From NCBI RefSeq assembly GCF_017873335.1, contig NZ_JAGGKB010000001.1, forward strand, positions 1-64,000: a stretch of DNA of 64,000 nucleotides, given 5' to 3'. The translations under genes were made by a program, and so were the position numbers. This document shows, piece after piece, positions 18,216 to 26,197 of this stretch. The notes below the pieces were generated by a model, which had not been told where the DNA came from, searched no databases, and saw only the letters and a list, made by a program, of their open reading frames with translations. Every line of letters starts with the position of its first letter. Position 1 is the stretch's first letter. This DNA comes from Thermococcus stetteri. Lineage in GTDB: Archaea > Methanobacteriota_B > Thermococci > Thermococcales > Thermococcaceae.

Positions 18216-18493
18216 GTTGAGATAGTCATAAGGGTGAAGGTGCCCGAAGAGTTCAAGGATGTTGTGACGAGGAGGATCGCCGTTGATGCCGCCAAGGAGG
18301 TGGAGAGGCGGGCAAGAATGACCAAGGAGTTCATGGAGGTGCTTAGCAGGGTCTCCGTTGATGAGAAGGCTGAAAAGCTCAGGGAGGAGTTCGGGAAGGC
18401 CCTTGCAAAACGCTACGGGACAAGAAGCTTATGGAATCCATCAAGGAGAAGATAAAAATTCTAACGCTGAAAGAAGCCCTGGAGCTTGTCTGA
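18216..18493 (+). pseudogene. Decayed VapB-like antitoxin
   Basis: The frame reads VEIVIRVKVPEEF and KDVVTRRIAVDAAKEVERRAR, resembling the N terminus of short archaeal VapB-type antitoxins (usually starting MEVVIRVKVPEEF). No ATG, GTG or TTG is present at the expected place; the nearest in-frame start, GTG 18234, removes the first strand. At about 18420 the frame runs into KRYGTRSLWNPSRRR and stops, while the next frame continues as KLMESIKEKIKILTLKEALELV to TGA 18493. Loss of the start and one shift suggest a dead gene. No PIN-domain toxin follows, and the 230 bp before it contain no intact gene. Confidence 0.6.
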
Positions 18494-18574
18494 CCTCGGC
18501 GGCAACCTAATAAGGGTTAAATTCGAATTCAAGCAATGAAACATCGATAAATGCAGGTTCGTGAGGGGGTAAAA

Positions 18575-19268
18575 ATGCTCATAAAGCCGACCAAATACAG
18601 GGATGACCCAAAGATGGAAGAATTCCTTGACGAATTCTTTATAACAGGCGAAGGCGCTGCAAAAATGTGGGGACAACTCCTAGAATATACTCACCCAGAA
18701 GGAAGAAAAGCACTCGAAAAATACGCTGGACGCTGATCCGCATGATATACTCAACATCTTGCTATGGGAAGATGTAGATAAACGTCTAATGTCGTGGAAG
18801 CACAACAGCGAAGATCCGCTTGGAATCAACTGGGATTCTATTAAAACGGCGCTCAAGGAGAGTGAAGATGCCGAAGAGCTTCTGGGAAGAAAGGTAACGG
18901 ACGAGGACCTGCAAAAGCTGGAGGAAATAGCGAAGGTCACGGCAAAACTCGTGGATGCGTGGGTACCAGACGACGAAGAGAGGGCAAAGGCATGGCTGGA
19001 TCTTGGAAAAAATTACAACGACCTAAAGGAGTTCATAGAAGAATGGGCAAAAGACCCTGAGAAGACGTTCCAGTACCTGAACGAGCTAAGGAATGTGATG
19101 TACAGGTACATAAAGAAGAAGGGGCTCCAGCCTGTGGGGAGCGTGCCACCTGAGATGGGGAACCTGAGCGAAATTAGAACTATGCTCGAGGAGATCCTCA
19201 GGAGGCTGGAGGGAATAGAGAGGAGAATAGAGGCTATAGAAGAGGCCCTGAGGGATAAACGCGGGTGA
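18575..19268 (+). pseudogene. Unrecognised coiled-coil protein split across two frames
   Basis: Frame one starts at ATG 18575 behind GAGGGGGT (MLIKPTKYRDDPKMEEF) and stops at 18734. Before that stop the second frame is already open (TLDADPHDILNILLWED) and runs to 19268; it has no start with a ribosome-binding site (TTG 18759 only). Joined, they make a plausible protein of about 230 residues: acidic, helical, ending in a coiled coil (EIRTMLEEILRRLEGIERR, IEAIEEALRDKR). I cannot name it. It lies between a dead antitoxin and an accessory ATPase, which fits a variable region. The shift could be a sequencing error, or the two frames could be separate genes. Confidence 0.55.
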
Positions 19269-19343
19269 AACATCCAGAGACTGGAACCCCAGAAGAGGGC
19301 TCGCGGGAAAAGGCTTAAATAGTTATAGGATGAGTATAATACC

Positions 19344-20711
19344 ATGCCAATAACTTTCATTGACAGGGAGAAAGAACTCGCCTTCATGGAGTCCCTCTGG
19401 CAAAAGGAGAACTCCTTCCTTCCAATCTACGGCAGGAGGAGGGTTGGAAAGACCCGCTTAGTTAAGGAGTTCATCAGAGGAAAGCCTTCAATCTACTATC
19501 TCGCAAGGAACAGCACCTACCGAGACAACCTGCTCGAGTTCTCAAGAGTGGCTCTTGAGGCCTATCCGGGTTCCTACCTTACACCCTCTTCCTTCTCAAG
19601 CTTCGTCGATGTCTTCAGGTATCTTAGCGAGAAGGGGAAGCTCATCGTGGTCATTGACGAGTTCCCCTACCTAATCCAGTCCGAGAAAAAGGTTCTGAGC
19701 GAGTTCCAGTACATAGTGGACGAAATCGTTAGGAACTCTAAGATTCACCTCATCCTCGTCGGTTCAAGCGTCGGCATGATGGAGGAGCACGTCCTGAGCC
19801 AGAAGAGCCCCCTCTACGGGCGGAGGGACGGCCAGATAAGGCTTCAGCCGCTGGACTTCTTCAGCTCCTGGAAGCTATTGGGCATCAACGTGGAGGAGGC
19901 CGTAAGGATATATGGGATAACGGGGGGAATTCCCGCCTACCTTCTTCTCTTCAACAGCTTTGAGGACGTTAAGAGGGTCGTCTTCACAAAGCAGGGCTTC
20001 CTCTACGCGGAGGGGGACTTCCTCCTGTCGAGCGAGCTGAGGGAGCCGAGGGTCTACAAGCTGATCCTCAAGGCCGTTGCCGAGGGGAGGAGGCGCTTCA
20101 ACGAGATAAGCACTTTCACAGGAATCCCGCGCTCGAACCTCTTCAAGTACGTAGAGATTCTTGAGAGGCTCGGCTTCCTTAGGCGGGAGGTTCCCGTAAC
20201 TGCCCGGCCGAAGACCAAGAACACACGCTATGCAATAGCGGACAACTACATGGCCTTCTACTTCCGCTTCGTCGAGAGGTACAGGAACGAAATCGAGCTT
20301 GAGAGTCTCGACTTCTGGGAGGAGTTCCTCGAGGATTACAACCGCTACCTTGGGGAGGTTTTCGAAGGGATTGCCAGGGAGTTCCTTCTGAGGCTGAACA
20401 AGAGGGGAGAGCTTCCCTTCAGGTTTACCAAGATCGGAAGATGGTGGCACAAGGGAGAGGAGATCGACCTCGTTTCTCTCAACGATCGAGAGAGGAAGGC
20501 GCTCTTCGTCGAGGTCAAGTGGAAAGGGCTGGAAGAGAGGGAAGCGCGGGGGATTCTGAAGGACGTGGAGAGGAAGGCGGAGCTGGTCGGGCTTGACGGC
20601 TGGGAGAAGCGTTACGGACTGGTCGCCAAAAAAGTCGAGAGGAAGGAAGGGCCAAGAAAGGAGGGCTGGCTGGTCTGGGACTTGGAGGACTTCGAGCGGT
20701 TGAGGGAGTAA
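19344..20711 (+). CDS. Archaeal ATPase with DUF234 C-terminal region
   Basis: The 455-residue protein has Walker A YGRRRVGKTRL at about 29-39, Walker B LIVVIDEFPYL and LVGSSVGMM (the ATPase_2 domain), then a winged-helix part (STFTGIPRSNLFKYVEILE) and a DUF234 C terminus with the restriction-nuclease-like core EEIDLVSLNDRERKALFVEVKW (acidic residues then E-V-K). These STAND-related ATPases are abundant in Thermococcales, often in variable regions, and their function is unknown. A strong AAAAGGCTTAAATAG promoter at about 19307-19321 sits close to ATG 19344, so the mRNA is nearly leaderless. The protein is intact, unlike the paralogous ATPase at 12249. Confidence 0.88.
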   Translation: MPITFIDREKELAFMESLWQKENSFLPIYGRRRVGKTRLVKEFIRGKPSIYYLARNSTYRDNLLEFSRVALEAYPGSYLTPSSFSSFVDVFRYLSEKGKLIVVIDEFPYLIQSEKKVLSEFQYIVDEIVRNSKIHLILVGSSVGMMEEHVLSQKSPLYGRRDGQIRLQPLDFFSSWKLLGINVEEAVRIYGITGGIPAYLLLFNSFEDVKRVVFTKQGFLYAEGDFLLSSELREPRVYKLILKAVAEGRRRFNEISTFTGIPRSNLFKYVEILERLGFLRREVPVTARPKTKNTRYAIADNYMAFYFRFVERYRNEIELESLDFWEEFLEDYNRYLGEVFEGIAREFLLRLNKRGELPFRFTKIGRWWHKGEEIDLVSLNDRERKALFVEVKWKGLEEREARGILKDVERKAELVGLDGWEKRYGLVAKKVERKEGPRKEGWLVWDLEDFERLRE

Positions 20712-20832
20712 TCACTCGTGTTGATGTGCACTTTGACAACTGATAGAGGGTTTTAGAATGGACATTAGGCCCTCTGCGAGAGCCCAATAGCCCAACACAC
20801 AATTGAACCAACCTCGTTCAACTACACCTTAC

Positions 20833-21978
20833 TTACGTCGCCCTCTTCTCATCCTCCGGGAACTTCCAGTTCTTCGTTATTTTCGTCACGTTCCTCACAA
20901 GGGCCTTTTCCTCTGGATACTTCGACACAAGCTCCTCAAGGAAGGAGATAAGCTCGTCGTAGGCTGGTTTGTCTATCGGGAACGGAACTCTGTCCTTCCC
21001 TCCCACCGCGTAGGCGAACTTGAACGGGTCGGGAGGGTGAGTGACCGGATCCTTCCAGCTCGGGTGCACATCGTACACCAGCTCAAGAACCAGCGAGAGG
21101 GCCCTGAGCGTGCTCGGCCCGAGGCCCTTCAAAAGCAGGAACTCCTCGTAGTTGCTGACGCTCAGCTCCCTGGCGAACTCCAAGGCCCGCTTGTTGAGCT
21201 CAAACCTTCCAAGGCTCTCGTAGCGCTTTATCAGGTCTTTCTCCCACGGCTCCCTCGGTTTGTAATAAATCAGTGGCCGGTAGCCCTTTGCGATGGCTTT
21301 TAGACTTTCGAGCTCCCGCTCTATCTTTACCGGACTCTCCTGGACAACGTCGAGGAGCGTCTTCTGATACTCTCTAGCTTCCCCTGAGACCGTGTTGAGG
21401 GCGAACTCCCTCTGCAGGCCGGCGATTGCCTTGTGGGGGTCGAGTGTGAATGTTTCGGCATCGAACCAGTGGAAGCGCCTCGCCATCCTCTCCCTCTCGT
21501 TCATCCCCTGCTGAATGACAGCCCAGTTGCCTTCCTCATCGAGAAAGAAGACGTGGTGGTAGAGCTGGTAGTCCGTCTGGAGTGCTACCGTATCGACCTT
21601 GGCAACCAGGCGGGAGGTTCTCACGTACGGCTCCGGGTCGAGTTCGTAAAGAGAGGCTATCCTCTTCAGCTCCTCCGGTGTTGCACGGCTCTTCTTTCCC
21701 TTTCCACCGGCCGCTTTAACTCCGAGCTCCTCCTTCCAGAGGGCATCCTTTATCATTCCCGCAGTTACAGTTGTCGAGCCGGAGGAGTCCCAGTCCATAC
21801 CTATGAGGTTGTTAAAGGCGTGGAACCACACAGGGTCGGAGAGCCTCTCTAGGAGGCCCTTCGTCCCGTACTCCTCCACCGCGAGAAGGAGGACTAACCT
21901 AGTGAGCTTCCTCATCCTCTGGGCAAGCCACGCTGGGACGTGCCCGCCGTGGAGGGGCAGGTCAGCAATGTTCCTCAT
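20833..21978 (-). CDS. DUF763 protein with helix-hairpin-helix
   Basis: The 381-residue protein starts MRNIADLPLHGGHVPAWL, the hallmark of DUF763, and contains HAFNNLIGMDWDSSGSTT and, near 290, a helix-hairpin-helix LLLKGLGPSTLRALSLV, which suggests DNA binding. Family members often sit near DNA metabolism genes and a nuclease role is plausible, but nothing here proves it. The frame extends upstream to 22218, but that part is antisense to the SerK gene and lacks the family signature, so ATG 21978 is used. Confidence 0.85.
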   Translation of the reverse strand: MRNIADLPLHGGHVPAWLAQRMRKLTRLVLLLAVEEYGTKGLLERLSDPVWFHAFNNLIGMDWDSSGSTTVTAGMIKDALWKEELGVKAAGGKGKKSRATPEELKRIASLYELDPEPYVRTSRLVAKVDTVALQTDYQLYHHVFFLDEEGNWAVIQQGMNERERMARRFHWFDAETFTLDPHKAIAGLQREFALNTVSGEAREYQKTLLDVVQESPVKIERELESLKAIAKGYRPLIYYKPREPWEKDLIKRYESLGRFELNKRALEFARELSVSNYEEFLLLKGLGPSTLRALSLVLELVYDVHPSWKDPVTHPPDPFKFAYAVGGKDRVPFPIDKPAYDELISFLEELVSKYPEEKALVRNVTKITKNWKFPEDEKRAT

Positions 21979-22131
21979 CGGTTCTGCTTTATACTTCCGG
22001 TGTTTTAACCTTTGCTGGAATGGACGGGAATGTTCTCCAATGACTTTTAATTTCCCCATGTCCTCGATGGAAAGCCTTTTATCCTCCTCGTTTCGATTCT
22101 CCTCGCAGGCTAATCCAATGGAGGGTTGAGG

Positions 22132-22860
22132 ATGGGAGTTGAAAAGGTCCCGAAGTACGACATTCCTGTCAAGAAGGTTGAGTACGTTTTCATCGAGCTC
22201 GACAAGATGAAGCCCCACGAACAGCTCGTCCAGAAGGAGCTTGAGGCTTTTATAGAGAGCGTTACCGGCTCAGGGATATTCTGGAAGCCCATGCTCCTCG
22301 CGAAGGTTCCCGGCGAGGACATGTACCTCATCGTTGACGGTCACCACCGCTGGGCCGGCCTCCAGAAGCTCGGGGCAAAGAGGGCCCCGTCGGTTATCCT
22401 GGACTACTTCAGCGACGACGTGAAGGTCTACACCTGGTACCCTGCCTTCAAGGGCGACCTCAACGAGGTGGTTGAGAGGCTCAAGGAGGAAGGCCTTGAG
22501 GTCATCGAGGATCCGGAGGCTGAGGAGAAGGCCGAGAGGGGAGAGATAGCCTTCGCCCTCGTCGGCGAGAAGAGCTTCGCCATACCCGGTTCCCTCGAGG
22601 AGCAGAAGAAGGTCAGCAAGGTTCTCGACGAGATGAGCGTTGAAGGCAGGATAGAGCTCATCTACTACGGCCTCAAGGAGGATGCGAGGGAGGACATGGC
22701 CAAGGGCGAGATAGACTACGTCTTCATCAGGAAAGCTCCAACGAAGGAAGAAGTCATGGAGCTCGTCAAGCGCGGCGAGGTTTATTCACCTAAGACCACG
22801 AGGCACGTCCTTCCATTCATCCCAGACATGATCGACGTTAAGCTAGAGGAGCTCTTCTGA
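22132..22860 (+). CDS. serK: ADP-dependent free serine kinase (SerK)
   Basis: The 242-residue ParB/Srx-fold protein matches the Thermococcus kodakarensis SerK, which phosphorylates free L-serine with ADP to give O-phosphoserine for cysteine and other syntheses. With ATG 22132 as start, the catalytic glutamate falls at position 30 (KMKPHE) and the aspartate of IVDGHHRW at position 69, the residue numbers I recall for the characterised enzyme; this supports both the identity and the start. GGAGG lies eight bases before the ATG. The ADP-dependent phosphofructokinase nearby is on the other strand. Confidence 0.95.
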   Translation: MGVEKVPKYDIPVKKVEYVFIELDKMKPHEQLVQKELEAFIESVTGSGIFWKPMLLAKVPGEDMYLIVDGHHRWAGLQKLGAKRAPSVILDYFSDDVKVYTWYPAFKGDLNEVVERLKEEGLEVIEDPEAEEKAERGEIAFALVGEKSFAIPGSLEEQKKVSKVLDEMSVEGRIELIYYGLKEDAREDMAKGEIDYVFIRKAPTKEEVMELVKRGEVYSPKTTRHVLPFIPDMIDVKLEELF

Positions 22861-22885
22861 TCTCTTTCATTTTTAAGCCGATACC

Positions 22886-22943
22886 TCCCGATGATGACGG
22901 ATCAACCGGCTGAACGGTGACGAAATCGGTCTTGTCTGAGGGT
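22886..22943 (+). ncRNA. C/D box sRNA; one guide matches the 16S rRNA 5' end
   Basis: All four boxes are present in canonical archaeal geometry: C box ATGATGA (22891-22897), a 12-nt guide, D' CTGA (22910-22913), a 4-nt spacer, C' GTGACGA (22917-22923), a second 12-nt guide, and D CTGA (22936-22939). The D' guide is complementary to CCGGTTGATCC, which is the start of archaeal 16S rRNA; the D+5 rule puts methylation on the first U after CCGG. The other guide would pair with ACAAGACCGATT, whose target I do not recognise. It sits in the 143-bp gap after serK and is too short for any protein. Confidence 0.88.
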
Positions 22944-22961
22944 ACCTACACAAGTACTTAC

Positions 22962-22978
22962 AAAAAAGAGATTTAAAA
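22962..22978 (+). promoter_or_regulatory. BRE/TATA promoter of the DUF835 gene
   Basis: AAAAAAGAG followed by ATTTAAAA forms a BRE plus TATA box; transcription should begin near 23000, just before the ATG codons at 23004 and 23010. Confidence 0.6.
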
Positions 22979-23003
22979 CTTCGTCACGGACACTATAACA
23001 GTG

Positions 23004-23444
23004 ATGTGTATGCTGAGGGTGTTTAGACCAATAATGAGGATGTCAAAGGAGGATAAATCCGATAATTTGTATCACTTTAAGATAGTTCACTCACTCGATG
23101 AAATCCCAGAGGAGAGAGCCGTGGTAATAGGGAGGGCGGGCATGAAAGTCCCAAGAAGATGGAAGCTAATACCAGTTAGCTCGGTTAAGGGATACTTTGG
23201 ACCCAGAGAACTTCACAGGATCCTTGAAGGCATTGTCGAGCACCTGAAGCATGACCCCGATGTGCCCATCGTCATCGCCTGCCCGGAGTACCTCGCGATT
23301 TACAACGGTTTCGAGAGCGTCCTTAAGTTCCTCCATCTCGTTAGGGACTACGCCATACTAACCGGCGGGCGGATCTACCTTGTAACAGATCCGATGGCCT
23401 GGGATCCAAGACAGATCGCCCTTCTCCGCGGGCTGGAAAGCTAA
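23004..23444 (+). CDS. DUF835-domain protein
   Basis: The protein of about 146 residues ends with GGRIYLVTDPMAWDPRQIALLRGLE, characteristic of DUF835, a compact alpha/beta domain found alone or attached to signalling modules in Thermococcales. The core strands (PIVIACPEYLAIYNGFES and the C-terminal block) are intact. The start is uncertain between ATG 23004, ATG 23010 and MRMSKED further in; the promoter upstream favours the first two with a very short leader. The function is unknown. Confidence 0.8.
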   Translation: MCMLRVFRPIMRMSKEDKSDNLYHFKIVHSLDEIPEERAVVIGRAGMKVPRRWKLIPVSSVKGYFGPRELHRILEGIVEHLKHDPDVPIVIACPEYLAIYNGFESVLKFLHLVRDYAILTGGRIYLVTDPMAWDPRQIALLRGLES

Positions 23445-23501
23445 AAACGTTTCTTTGGCTTTAACAACCTTTCCCTCAAAAGGCAAGAGAGGTAATGAGA
23501 A

Positions 23502-24887
23502 TCAAAGCTCACCCTTCTCCCTCAGCATCGCCAGATAGCTCGTGAAGGCTCCCGTAGAGATGGTATCACCAAGACCAACTGTTGACACCGGGTTCTGGAC
23601 GAGCCTCGTCGGGATTATTACGAGCTTGTACTCCCTTGTCCTCAGCTTCCTCTTTGCCTCTTCAAAGCGTAGCTTGACGTGCTCGCCGCGCTCGTTGTAG
23701 GGGACGTTCATGCCAACGCTTATCTGGTCGGGGGACATTATGTCGCCGAGGGAAGCCCTCGAAGCGGCGAGGGTCGTCGCGAGCTCGAGGCTCTGCCTCA
23801 GCTCCGCCTCGCTCAGCGGGTTGTCGGCGTGGGCGATGTACATGATGTAATATATCGTGTGTATCTGGAGCAACTCAAGGTTCATCTCGTCGATGAGAAT
23901 CTTCCCGCCAAGGGCGGCATCCTCGATGCGGTTGTAGGTGAATATCCTCTCGGCGAGCCTGTCGTAGCCCAGAGCGCTGAGAACGTAGGCTATCTCCGCC
24001 TCGTCCATCCCAACGCTGTCCACGAGCGGGAAGAGGTTGTATATCACCTTCTTCCTCAGCTCGCGGTTCTGAATTGAGGCGAACTCAAGGTGAACTTTGA
24101 CGTCCTTCTCTCGCTTGAGCAGGAGTATGTCCTTTTTCGCTTCCCTGAGGTAGTAGTTGGCGTCCTTTCCGTCGGAATATCTTAGTTTTATGCCCTGATA
24201 GCCCGACAGGATAGCACCGTCAACGCGCTGGCCGATCTCGGGAAGGAAGGGCTTCAGCTCCGGCTCGGTGTATATCCTTATGCTCTCGAAGCGCGCCGAA
24301 ACAATGAACCTGCCGGAGAATGGGACGGTTATCGTCTCGTTTCCGAGTCTGAAAGTCGTTCCGGCCCTGAACTCAAAAATCCTGTTCACCTTAACCGGAT
24401 CGTTCTCGCGGTATGCCTCCCAGGGGTGCTTGAGAACCAGCTTTCCGTCCTCGACAACAGGATAGAAAAGGTTTGGCTTCTTAACGAACATCTCTGCCTG
24501 CCTCTTGGCCAGGTGGGGGGTGTACACGAGAACTTCTTTGAAGTCGAGGTTGGCCAGAAGGTTTGCTATAATTCCCGCCTGGCCGCCCATCCTCTCAACG
24601 TCGTACTTAAAGTGGGAGTCAAACCACGCCTGTAGCTCCTCGTTTACAAGGGGCACTGCCATCGGCTTTCCAGTCTTGAGGGCGTGGACGAGCCTTGCAA
24701 CGAAGTCAAGGGGCTCGTTTATCTCCCTCGGGTACTCGTCAATCCTTTTCTTCACTGCCTCGGCACCGAACTCGTCTATCAGCCTCTGGACTGTCTCGCC
24801 GTTTAGATAGACTATCGTGTCAACGTTCGTGTTGTAAGCTGTGAACATCGAAAGTTTCCTAGCCTTCTCAAGGAGCTCCCTGACCAT
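23502..24887 (-). CDS. pfkC: ADP-dependent phosphofructokinase
   Basis: The 461-residue protein belongs to the ADP-dependent sugar kinase family. Its text (FTAYNTNVDTIVYLN, EYPREINEPLDFVARLVH, GGQAGIIANLLANL, AGTTFRLGNETI, VDSVGMDEAEIAYVLS, VGLGDTISTGAF) follows the Pyrococcus ADP-PFK more closely than the glucokinase. The catalytic aspartate is in GLGDT. It performs the fructose-6-phosphate step of the modified Embden-Meyerhof pathway of Thermococcales. GAGGGTGAT upstream selects ATG 24887 (MVRELLEKA). Residual glucokinase activity is possible. Confidence 0.95.
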   Translation of the reverse strand: MVRELLEKARKLSMFTAYNTNVDTIVYLNGETVQRLIDEFGAEAVKKRIDEYPREINEPLDFVARLVHALKTGKPMAVPLVNEELQAWFDSHFKYDVERMGGQAGIIANLLANLDFKEVLVYTPHLAKRQAEMFVKKPNLFYPVVEDGKLVLKHPWEAYRENDPVKVNRIFEFRAGTTFRLGNETITVPFSGRFIVSARFESIRIYTEPELKPFLPEIGQRVDGAILSGYQGIKLRYSDGKDANYYLREAKKDILLLKREKDVKVHLEFASIQNRELRKKVIYNLFPLVDSVGMDEAEIAYVLSALGYDRLAERIFTYNRIEDAALGGKILIDEMNLELLQIHTIYYIMYIAHADNPLSEAELRQSLELATTLAASRASLGDIMSPDQISVGMNVPYNERGEHVKLRFEEAKRKLRTREYKLVIIPTRLVQNPVSTVGLGDTISTGAFTSYLAMLREKGEL

Positions 24888-24972
24888 GTGTATCACCCTC
24901 AGTGACTAACGATGTTGAAACGGCAGCCAGTCTTAAAAGAGTTTCGGGAAGTTGAAGAAAGACATGGGAAGG

Positions 24973-25686
24973 TCAATACTCAGTAAAAAGCCTTCCCAGC
25001 TCTGGAATCCTCTCCATGATGTCCATCTCCCTCAGGGCGAGCCAGAGAGAGGCCTGGTTGCTCGTAACGACCGGGACGCTGAGGTCTTCCTCAAGGGCTT
25101 CAATTATCTCGAACGTCCTGAAGTTGGTGCAGCTGATGAAGATCGCATCGGCCTCATCTAAGAAGCTCGCCTTGGCCAAGCGGTAGGCCTCGTAGGGTTC
25201 GAGCCTGCCGATTTTGAGGTTGTCCTCTATGCCGAGGCCCCTAATATCTAGAACCTCGAACTCGTTGGCCTCAAGGAACTCCTTCTCGCGCTGGTTGATA
25301 TCGTCGGTGTAGGGGGTTATGACAAGCAGTGACTGAGCGTCGAGGATCTTGAGGGCCTCGATAACCGCAGTGCTCGTGCTTATGACTGGAACCTTAACCT
25401 CGTCCTCTATCTTCGCCTCCAGCTCCTTCTCGTAGTCCTTGCCGCCGATGAATGAGCCGCTCGTGCACCCGTAGAGGATGAGCTCGACGTCCGCATCCCG
25501 CAACAGCTTCGCGCTCTCCACAGCTAGGGAGCTCATCTTGACGAGTTCTTCCTCAGTAACGTTCCTCAGGGGCATCCTAGAGGTATGAAGGGAAACACCT
25601 TCGGGCAGGTAATTGTGAAGCTCCATCTCCATCGTCGTGTTGGAAGACGGAACTATAAGGCCGAGCCTTCCGCGCCATCCGTACAT
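24973..25686 (-). CDS. Maleate isomerase/Asp-Glu racemase-family protein
   Basis: This 237-residue protein has the two half-site cysteines of the superfamily, in LYGCTSGSFIGG (about residue 80) and ISCTNFRTFEI (about 194), and an N terminus RLGLIVPSSNTTME typical of maleate cis-trans isomerase and arylmalonate decarboxylase relatives. Both cysteines present argues for an isomerase or racemase rather than a decarboxylase. The substrate cannot be told. It follows pfkC on the same strand with an 85-bp gap and has its own GGTGAAAAAAC site before ATG 25686. Confidence 0.82.
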   Translation of the reverse strand: MYGWRGRLGLIVPSSNTTMEMELHNYLPEGVSLHTSRMPLRNVTEEELVKMSSLAVESAKLLRDADVELILYGCTSGSFIGGKDYEKELEAKIEDEVKVPVISTSTAVIEALKILDAQSLLVITPYTDDINQREKEFLEANEFEVLDIRGLGIEDNLKIGRLEPYEAYRLAKASFLDEADAIFISCTNFRTFEIIEALEEDLSVPVVTSNQASLWLALREMDIMERIPELGRLFTEY

Positions 25687-25872
25687 GTTTTTTCACCTTA
25701 GAGAGTTCAGAGAGGGGGCTATTAAACCTTTGGGATAAAGGCAAAATGATGGGGATTCAAATGAGCTGATCCTAGAAAACCAGGAGAATATTGAAGTTGG
25801 GGTTATGAAGATGCTCTAAGCGAGTAGCACAAACTTTTTTATTTCTCTCCCGTTAACTATCCCGGTGGAAGA

Positions 25873-26193
25873 ATGATAGAGTTCGTCATAGCCCTCGGCC
25901 TCGTCGGTAGCTGGCTAACAATGACATCCACGCTGTTCCTGATGCTCGGATTTGGGAAGATGTGGGGGTTAGCCGGCGTGCTGATTCTCGTGGGCTTCAT
26001 CTTGATAAATCAAGACCTGAAGAAAAAGTATATGCAAACCATCGTGAACGCCACGCCGAGGGCGAGGGAGCTGGCCAGACACATCTTTGAGATGAACGAG
26101 CTGATACTGCTCTCGTCTTATATTCTCAGCCTCGTCCTCTATGAGGTCATCCAGAAGTACGTTCAAATAGTGATAAGGACTCCGATGAGGTGA
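25873..26193 (+). CDS. Small membrane protein
   Basis: The 106-residue protein has about three hydrophobic segments (ALGLVGSWLTMTSTLFLML, WGLAGVLILVGFILI, LILLSSYILSLVLYEVI) separated by a basic cytoplasmic loop. I do not recognise the family. It ends four bases before thiI and probably shares its transcript; a T-rich TTTTTTATTTC promoter-like element lies upstream of the GGTGGAAG site. Confidence 0.75.
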   Translation: MIEFVIALGLVGSWLTMTSTLFLMLGFGKMWGLAGVLILVGFILINQDLKKKYMQTIVNATPRARELARHIFEMNELILLSSYILSLVLYEVIQKYVQIVIRTPMR

Positions 26194-26197
26194 TGTT

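Noticed and set aside
21979-22218. N-terminal extension of the DUF763 protein
   Set aside because: The family signature starts at MRNIADLPLHGGH; the extra part overlaps the SerK gene in antisense.
25756-25787. ATGATGG and CTGA resembling a C and D' box
   Set aside because: The C box is imperfect and no C'/D pair lies at a workable distance.
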